This document shows positions 58,438 through 64,000 of a stretch of DNA of 64,000 nt, piece after piece. The notes below the pieces were generated by a model. That model made no database searches and was not told where the DNA came from. It saw only the letters and a list, made by a program, of their open reading frames with translations. The DNA lies in assembly GCA_002368645.1 (NCBI GenBank), contig DFEE01000018.1, positions 1 to 64,000 on the forward strand. Reading direction: 5' to 3'. Position 1 is the stretch's first letter. Each line of letters opens with the position of its first letter. Origin of the DNA: Bacteroidales bacterium UBA3810. GTDB taxonomy: Bacteria > Bacteroidota > Bacteroidia > Bacteroidales > Paludibacteraceae. Both the position numbers and the translations under genes were made by a program.

Positions 58438-60447
58438 TCAGAGAAGTTTCTTTACTTGCTCATATACGTTCTGGGCGGTGAAGCCGAGTTTCTCGTCAAG
58501 AACCTTGTAGGGTGCGGAGAAACCGAAGGATTCTAATCCCCAGATAGCACCGTTATCTCCCACCAGCCCTTGCAGTGTGCAAGGCAGACCGGCGGTCATA
58601 CCGAAACGCTTGATACCCTTCGGGAGGACGGAGTCTTGGTATTCTTTGGGCTGTTCGCGGAAGAGCCCTTCGGACGGGACAGATACTACTTGGCAGCGAA
58701 TGCCATCTTTGCGTAGCAGTTCTGCTCCGCTCACAAGAGTGGTTACCTCACTACCGGAGGCTACCATCACGATGTCGGGGTTCTCGTCCTTGCTTACTAT
58801 ATATGCTCCGTGGCGGAATCCATCTAACGATGTGTTGGGTACGGCAGCTATATCTTGGCGGCTCAAAATGAGGGCGGTAGGTGTTTTGCCATTCTCAATA
58901 GCGAGTCTCCAAGCCATGGTTGTTTCTTCGGCATCTGCGGGGCGCAGTACGAGCATGGAGGGATTGCCGCTATGATTATGCAACTTCTCCATCAAGCGGA
59001 TTTGTGCTTCCTGCTCCACGGGCTCGTGGGTCGGTCCATCTTCGCCTACGCGGAAGGCATCGTGGCTCCATACAAAGATAACGGGCACTTCCATGAGGGC
59101 TGCTAAACGCACTGCCGGTTTCATATAATCGCTGAACACAAAGAATGTGCCACAGGCGGGGATGATGCCGCCGTGCAGTTTCATACCGATGCAGACGCAA
59201 GCCATGGTGAGCTCACTAACGCCGGCTTGCAGGAACTGCCCTGTGAAGTCGCCACGACGAATAGCATGGGTGTGCTTGAGGAAACCGTCGGTCTTGTCGG
59301 AGTTGCTTAAGTCAGCAGAGCTGACAATCATATTACTAACATTCTCTGCCAAGAAAGAAAGTACTTTGGCACTGGCAGCGCGGGTGGATGAACCGGCTTT
59401 CTGCTCCACGAGTGACCAATCAATGCATGGAGTTTCCTCGTCCATAAAGGCGTGGTACTCACGTGCAAGAGTGGGATTCTGCTGCTCCCAATCATAGAAT
59501 TTCTTATAGAGTTTATTGCACTCTTCTTTGAGCTCTTGTGCACGCTCGGCGTACATCTGTTCCACTTCGGGGAAGATGGCAAAAGGTTTCTCGGGATTAC
59601 CGCCGAGATGGCGAACCGTCTCCTCGTAGGAGGCTCCGGAGGCGCTCAACGGTTGACCATGTGTGGAGCACTTGCCTTCAAAGGATTCGCCGCTTGCGGT
59701 GACGGCGCCTTTACCCATAGCGGTATGTCCGATGATGAGTGAAGGTTTGCCGTGCATCTCTTTGGCGCGTAGCATTGCTTCGCGTATAGCGTCAGGGTCG
59801 TTACCGGCAATCTCTTGGACATACCAGCCCCAAGCTTCATATTTGGCGGCAACATTCTCGGAGGTTACATCCTTGCACATGGTGGAGAGTTGAACCTCGT
59901 TGCTGTCGTAGAACATGATGAGATTGTCAAGCCCGAGATGTCCGGCGAGACGCCCTGCGCCCTGGCTAATCTCTTCCTGTACTCCGCCATCGGATATATA
60001 AGCGTAGATAGTAGGATTATGCACATCGCCGAAGCGGGCATTGAACCATTTAGCGGCAATAGCGGCACCAACGGCAAAGACATGTCCTTGACCTAACGGA
60101 CCGGATGTGTTTTCTATGCCGCGTTCCACATCGCGTTCCGGGTGTCCGGGACAAACGGAACCCCATTGGCGCAAGGTTTGCAACTCCTCCAAGCTGAATT
60201 TGCCGGCGAGGCATAACTGGCTGTAAAGCATTGGAGCTTCATGACCGGGGTCAAGGAAGAAGCGGTCACGTCCTTCCCAGCAGGGGTTTTCGGGGTCGTA
60301 GCGTAGGAACTCCGAGTAGAGCACATTGATAAAATCTGACCCGCCAAGGGCACCGCCCGGGTGACCGGATTTAGCTTTTTCTACCATTGATGCGGCGAGA
60401 ATACGGATGTTGTTGGCCGCTTTAATCATTAAGTCTGTTGCGTGCAT
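58438..60447 (-). CDS. tkt: Transketolase
   Basis: Thiamine-diphosphate enzyme of the non-oxidative pentose phosphate pathway, 669 residues with both halves fused. Substrate/ThDP features: KSGHPGGALGGSDFINVLY, the GPLGQG-type NTSGPLGQGHVFAVGAAIA, ThDP-binding ISDGGVQEEISQGAGRL (the family usually has GDG here; SDGG is a variant), and the pyrimidine domain VIFVWSHDAFRVGEDGPTHEPVEQ. It follows a DUF6048-type gene by 18 bases. Confidence 0.94.
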   Translation of the reverse strand: MHATDLMIKAANNIRILAASMVEKAKSGHPGGALGGSDFINVLYSEFLRYDPENPCWEGRDRFFLDPGHEAPMLYSQLCLAGKFSLEELQTLRQWGSVCPGHPERDVERGIENTSGPLGQGHVFAVGAAIAAKWFNARFGDVHNPTIYAYISDGGVQEEISQGAGRLAGHLGLDNLIMFYDSNEVQLSTMCKDVTSENVAAKYEAWGWYVQEIAGNDPDAIREAMLRAKEMHGKPSLIIGHTAMGKGAVTASGESFEGKCSTHGQPLSASGASYEETVRHLGGNPEKPFAIFPEVEQMYAERAQELKEECNKLYKKFYDWEQQNPTLAREYHAFMDEETPCIDWSLVEQKAGSSTRAASAKVLSFLAENVSNMIVSSADLSNSDKTDGFLKHTHAIRRGDFTGQFLQAGVSELTMACVCIGMKLHGGIIPACGTFFVFSDYMKPAVRLAALMEVPVIFVWSHDAFRVGEDGPTHEPVEQEAQIRLMEKLHNHSGNPSMLVLRPADAEETTMAWRLAIENGKTPTALILSRQDIAAVPNTSLDGFRHGAYIVSKDENPDIVMVASGSEVTTLVSGAELLRKDGIRCQVVSVPSEGLFREQPKEYQDSVLPKGIKRFGMTAGLPCTLQGLVGDNGAIWGLESFGFSAPYKVLDEKLGFTAQNVYEQVKKLL

Positions 60448-60465
60448 AGTATTGTGATTTATAGT

Positions 60466-61152
60466 TTAAAATTTGTAGCCTATATAGTAGTTAATTCCCC
60501 AAGCCATATTTTCTCTGTAACCATAACCCGGAATGTAGTAGGGTAACGGTGTATCGCTTGGGACTTTGGTGGTGAACAGGAACTTCATGCGCACGGACCA
60601 TCCCATCATCAGACCTGCCCAGACCTGCACATTGCAGCCCACAACTATTTCTCCCCACGCATCACAGCGAAAACGGTGTTGTTGGCTCGCCTGTGCTATC
60701 TGCGAGGCGTCGGTTAGCCTTAAATCCGTCGCCACATAATCCTGTAACGCCGTACCTGCGCGGATGCCGACGAGAAAGGCATTAGGACCGTATATATTCT
60801 TTCTCAGTCCGTTTATGTCCATACCGAGCCGCATAAAGGCGCCTTGTCCGGCGGATTGTATCGAGTCGTGCGTTGTACCGGCATGTACATATCCGGTTTC
60901 AAAAGTCGGGTAGAACCTATTTTTAAATCGAACCGAAACTGCGACTTCCGTTGACCATACTTTCCCTAAGGAACTGATGGCTTCTAAGGCAAAGGTTCCT
61001 AAGTCCAACTTAATCTGTGTCCCTTGATAGACAGCAGTGTCAGCATAGATTTTGGTGCCATCGGCGTAGTGGAGACTATCGTGAGAGAGGTCTTCGGCAT
61101 ATAAAAAGCATGTGAACCACAAGGTCAGTATTATGAGTGCACCTCTCTTCAT
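60466..61152 (-). CDS. DUF6048-like outer-membrane beta-barrel protein
   Basis: 228 residues from the ATG at 61152: signal peptide (MKRGALIILTLWFTCFLYA) and alternating beta-strands with aromatic girdles, ending in NYYIGYKF with a C-terminal Phe as in outer-membrane barrels. The phrase IKLDLGTFALEAISSLGKVWSTEVAVSVRFKNRFYPTFETGY-type core matches a Bacteroidota-only family. The open frame upstream of 61152 overlaps the promoter and is discarded. Confidence 0.75.
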   Translation of the reverse strand: MKRGALIILTLWFTCFLYAEDLSHDSLHYADGTKIYADTAVYQGTQIKLDLGTFALEAISSLGKVWSTEVAVSVRFKNRFYPTFETGYVHAGTTHDSIQSAGQGAFMRLGMDINGLRKNIYGPNAFLVGIRAGTALQDYVATDLRLTDASQIAQASQQHRFRCDAWGEIVVGCNVQVWAGLMMGWSVRMKFLFTTKVPSDTPLPYYIPGYGYRENMAWGINYYIGYKF

Positions 61153-61188
61153 GAAATCAGTTGTTATTCCGTCTCGCCAATTTTCCGC

Positions 61189-61221
61189 GCAAAGATACAA
61201 AGATTTTTTGATATATGCAAA
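61189..61221 (-). promoter_or_regulatory. Promoter of the DUF6048-tkt transcript
   Basis: On the minus strand: TTTG (61221-61218), spacer of 20 with ATATATCAAAAA, TATCTTTGC (61197-61189). Confidence 0.82.
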
Positions 61222-61479
61222 TTAAAGTACATTTTTTCATAAAAATAACAACTTGGAAGCAGCAGTGTTATCCTTACCACTGCCGCGACCACCTTTATAG
61301 ATCCGTGATAGATCCCAAATGAATCCCAATACCAAACATGCCCGTCCCTTTTCGGAACGGACATTTTGTGGTCAAATTACCCCGATGCTTAAGTTATCAA
61401 ATCCGTCGGGTACGTTAGGGGTACGATGCTGTCAGGGCATTATACGTGTTTGTTCGAATTATGCCGATATATATCTATA
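61222..61479. repeat. Non-coding spacer with 11-bp repeat (61298-61330)
   Basis: No gene. Three 11-base units at 61298-61330 (TAGATCCGTGA, TAGATCCCAAA, TGAATCCCAAT). No clear terminator for the fructokinase gene was found. Confidence 0.55.
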
Positions 61480-62415
61480 TTACTTTAGCAGCTCCGCGGG
61501 GAGTTTAGGCATGGCACCGGACTGCGTGCAGACATAAGCGGATACTTCGACGGCCTTTTTGTGGGCTTCCTGCATGGTTTTGCCGAGCAAGAGTTGTGCC
61601 ACAAATGTAGCGGTGAATGAGTCGCCTGCACCGACGGTGTCTGCGACCTTAACCTTCGGTGTTGCTTGTTTAGACATATCCGTTGCGGAGAACACATATG
61701 AGCCGATAGCTCCGCAGGTGAGAATAAGCATGCTTAGATTGTATTTCTCAATCAAGCTGCGGCAGACTGCCGTTGCTGCGGCTTCGTCTTCGGCTATCAT
61801 ATGTCCTTGCGGCAGAGTAATACCCAATAACATGGGAGCTACGATATCCAACTCCTCATCATTGATTTTGAGTATATTACAGCGTTTAAGGGATGCTTCG
61901 ATGACCTCGCGGCTATACCATGACTGGCGGAGGTTAATATCAAAGATACGTAGTGCGTCTTGGGGCATAGCGTCCAAAAATGCTTGGATGGTAGCGCGTG
62001 AAATACCGTTACGCTGGGCGAGAGAACCAAAGCAGACGGCTATTGTGTCCGGCGCAAGGGCGGCAATCTCTTCTACATAGGGGATATTGTCCCATGCTAC
62101 GCCTTGGCAGATATCGTATTGGGGAATACCGTTGCCGCTAAGAGTAACTTGTACCGTACCGGTCGGGTAGGGCACATGTGGGAGGACATAGCGGAGACCG
62201 ACATTGGTGAAGGTCTCTATGATTTCCCGTCCTAACTCATCATTGCCTATAGCGGATACGGCACAGCCGTTCAAGCCGAATTGGGATACATGGTAGGCGA
62301 AGTTTGCGGGGGCACCACCGAGTTTACGCCCTTCCGGCAGGCAGTCAAATAGTGCTTCTCCTAAGCCGATTACATATTGGTTTTTGCGCATAGTTGATTG
62401 ATTCATGATGTCCAT
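61480..62415 (-). CDS. PfkB-family carbohydrate kinase, probable fructokinase
   Basis: 311 residues of the ribokinase fold: VIGLGEALFDCLPEGRKLGGAPANFAYHV at the N-terminus and the catalytic DTVGAGDSFTATFVAQLL near the C-terminus. Fructose is inferred as substrate from the neighbours, a GH32 enzyme and an MFS sugar transporter. Its ATG overlaps the transporter stop (TAATG), so the two are coupled. Other in-frame ATGs at 62406 and 62391 are possible. Confidence 0.9.
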   Translation of the reverse strand: MDIMNQSTMRKNQYVIGLGEALFDCLPEGRKLGGAPANFAYHVSQFGLNGCAVSAIGNDELGREIIETFTNVGLRYVLPHVPYPTGTVQVTLSGNGIPQYDICQGVAWDNIPYVEEIAALAPDTIAVCFGSLAQRNGISRATIQAFLDAMPQDALRIFDINLRQSWYSREVIEASLKRCNILKINDEELDIVAPMLLGITLPQGHMIAEDEAAATAVCRSLIEKYNLSMLILTCGAIGSYVFSATDMSKQATPKVKVADTVGAGDSFTATFVAQLLLGKTMQEAHKKAVEVSAYVCTQSGAMPKLPAELLK

Positions 62416-63596
62416 TACTTTTTGATTTTAAAGGTTAAACAACTCAGATAGAGTGCGCCGACAGCCATAACGAGTACGGCTCCGAGTGAACCGAGCGTGG
62501 TGTCGGATAATAAGCCCATAAAGAACGGGAATATGGTACCGCCGAAGAGACCCATAATCATGAGGCCGGATATTTCATTCTTGTGCGCGGCGTCGTGATT
62601 GAGGGCTTGGGCAAAACAGATGGAGAAGATATTGCTATTGCCGAAACCGACCAATGCGATACCGGTATACAGTAACCACTTACTATCGCCTACACCCATT
62701 AGTATCATAGCTGCCACGATCATGCAGACAGAGATGGCGAAGAACACTTTTTCGGGCACTTTGCGCAAGATGGCACTGCCGCTGAGGCAACCCAAGGTAC
62801 GGAAAATGAAGTAGAGCGAGGTCGCAAAACCAGCTTCGGTGAGGGTCATGCCCAAGCGCTCCATCAAAATCTTAGGGGCAGTTGTATTAGTGCCCACATC
62901 AATGCCTACGTGGCACATGATACCTAAGAAGCAAAGGAGAATAAAGGGTTGCCCCAAGAGCTTGAAGCAGTCCACAAAACTCTGTCCGATGCCTTTGGAG
63001 GCACTTGTTCCAACGGCTTCTTCCTCAATGGAAGTAAAGCCCAAAGCCAGTACGGCAATAATGCCGATGATACCGTAGATGGGGAAAAGTATCTTCCACC
63101 CGATGGAGTCGCTGAACTGCAAGGCTCCCCATGCGGCGATGATAGGTGCAAGGAAGGAAGCAATGGCTTTGACGAACTGCCCGAAAGTCAAGGTGGAACT
63201 GAGATTGCCTTTCACAATCGCACTGACTAAAGGATTGAGGGAAGTCTGCATCAACGCATTACCGATTCCCAAAAGGGAGAAAGCGACTAACATCAACGCG
63301 TAACTATTGCCTAAGAGGGGCAAAAAGAGCGAGATAACGGTTACGACGATGGAGAGCAAAACAGTTTTCTTGCGCCCGATTTTATTCATCAATATGCCGG
63401 TGGGCACAGAGAAAATGAGAAACCAGAAGAATACCAATGAGGGCATGATATTGGCTTGGGCGTGTGTGAGACCGATGTCCTGCCGCACATAGTTTGAGGC
63501 AATGCCGACGAGGTCCACGAAACCCATGGTGAAGAAGCACAGCATCACAACAGCAAGTGCTCCTAAGGATGTTTTAGAGGTAGATTGAGTACTCAT
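62415..63596 (-). CDS. Sugar MFS transporter (FucP-like)
   Basis: 393 residues with 12 membrane helices, related to the fucose/glucose/galactose symporter family (ALAVVMLCFFTMGFVDLVGI, NYVRQDIGLTHAQANIMPS, GILMNKIGRKKTVLLS as the loop 2-3 motif). Likely imports fructose or sucrose released by the GH32 enzyme encoded just upstream; specificity is inferred from context. Confidence 0.88.
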   Translation of the reverse strand: MSTQSTSKTSLGALAVVMLCFFTMGFVDLVGIASNYVRQDIGLTHAQANIMPSLVFFWFLIFSVPTGILMNKIGRKKTVLLSIVVTVISLFLPLLGNSYALMLVAFSLLGIGNALMQTSLNPLVSAIVKGNLSSTLTFGQFVKAIASFLAPIIAAWGALQFSDSIGWKILFPIYGIIGIIAVLALGFTSIEEEAVGTSASKGIGQSFVDCFKLLGQPFILLCFLGIMCHVGIDVGTNTTAPKILMERLGMTLTEAGFATSLYFIFRTLGCLSGSAILRKVPEKVFFAISVCMIVAAMILMGVGDSKWLLYTGIALVGFGNSNIFSICFAQALNHDAAHKNEISGLMIMGLFGGTIFPFFMGLLSDTTLGSLGAVLVMAVGALYLSCLTFKIKK

Positions 63597-63613
63597 ATGT
63601 TAGTTGGAATTTA

Positions 63614-64000
63614 TTAGTTAATTTTACACGAATAAATAGTCATCTTTCCACCTTGCACCTCAATCTTGTCATATGGTTCAGAAGGAAAAACGAGGTTGGT
63701 CATCGTCCATTCACCATTTGTTCCAAACACCTCAATGGAGCATCTATCAATGAAAAGAGTGATATAATGCGTCTCATGTGCAATAAATAATGGTGTCGTT
63801 GTACACGCGGAAAAATCGTGGGAGAAAGAACAATCGCCTGATGCAGTTCTATCCATTGAGAACATTTGCCGATGGGCATCAAGAGTCATTATGACTTTCT
63901 CACCTCTTTTATTAGAGAGGGTGATAAGAACATCCCTATTGCCGTCCAATTCTAAATCTACGACAGCTGTAGCCGGAAGATGCTTTGTCTCTCTACCTCT
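63614..64000 (-). CDS. GH32 glycosidase, C-terminal part (runs off the window)
   Basis: The frame is open to the right edge, so only the last about 128 residues are seen. They form the beta-sandwich of GH32 levanase/invertase-type enzymes: YITLFIDRCSIEVFGTNGEWTMTNLVFPS matches the family pattern. The catalytic domain lies outside the window. With the MFS transporter and PfkB kinase it makes a fructan or sucrose utilisation operon. Confidence 0.85.
   Translation of the reverse strand, partial: RGRETKHLPATAVVDLELDGNRDVLITLSNKRGEKVIMTLDAHRQMFSMDRTASGDCSFSHDFSACTTTPLFIAHETHYITLFIDRCSIEVFGTNGEWTMTNLVFPSEPYDKIEVQGGKMTIYSCKIN

Overview
The window looks like a chromosomal segment of a Bacteroidales bacterium (Bacteroidota), probably an anaerobic fermenter. 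The reasons are family content (DUF4294, DUF1599, a BT_3928-type DoxX protein, DUF6048, GGDD-type PPi phosphofructokinase, fumarate reductase of the cytochrome b558 type), starts without Shine-Dalgarno sequences, and at least a dozen promoters of the Bacteroidota form TTTG-N20-TAnnTTTGC. Species cannot be named from the sequence alone. No rRNA, prophage, insertion sequence or CRISPR array was seen.

Layout. 0.6-4.2 kb: fumarate reductase operon (cytochrome b, flavoprotein with an unusual N-terminal helix, iron-sulfur protein) closed by a strong terminator. 4.3-5.5 kb: a long structured leader with an 11-C tract and a frameshifted, 3'-truncated secreted-protein gene. 5.5-15.2 kb, all minus: OmpA-like protein, tRNA(CAU), trigger factor, Mpl, dCMP deaminase, S41 protease, asparaginase, PepD, DUF4294. 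15.3-20.7 kb, plus: pta-ackA, a GH13 enzyme, a UbiA-type prenyltransferase and maf. 20.7-23.1 kb: galK and galM. 23.4-28.3 kb: a TolC/HlyD/two-permease export operon without an ATPase. 28.4-29.5 kb, minus: lone BtuF-like lipoprotein. 29.7-32.1 kb: rplS, uvrB. 32.1-34 kb: orphan genes, including an LRAT-like membrane protein, a 265-residue unknown, a 27-residue acidic peptide and a stub of a low-molecular-weight phosphatase. 34-44.7 kb, plus: waaA, hisS, S23-type protein, DUF1599, DoxX protein, C10 peptidase, tpiA, gamma carbonic anhydrase, pyrH, frr, rsgA. 44.8-48.4 kb, minus: tRNA-Gln, TPR protein, pfp, ispG. 48.4-50.2 kb, plus: tRNA-Lys, HtrA protease. 50.3-58.4 kb, minus: a patchy accessory region around leuS with RhuM and Bro-N genes and a broken gene. 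58.4-64 kb, minus: transketolase, DUF6048, and a fructan/sucrose set (GH32, MFS transporter, PfkB kinase) running off the right edge.

Metabolic picture. Sugars (alpha-glucans, galactose, fructans) enter a PPi-dependent glycolysis with transketolase and TpiA. Acetyl-CoA is turned into acetate and ATP by Pta-AckA, and reducing power is disposed of through fumarate reductase to succinate. This is a typical succinate/acetate fermentation.

The most unusual signals are not genes. (1) Short-period tandem repeats (8, 10, 11 and 14 bp) fill many intergenic spaces, and in maf and hisS they run into the 3' end of the gene and supply the last codons and the stop. (2) Nearly all promoters share an extra TCA about 6 bases inside the 20-bp spacer. 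(3) A 70-bp element containing a promoter with a palindrome over its -7/start region occurs in two near-identical copies, facing ispG and leuS. (4) IspG has plant/Bacteroidota-type sequence but lacks the usual large central insert.
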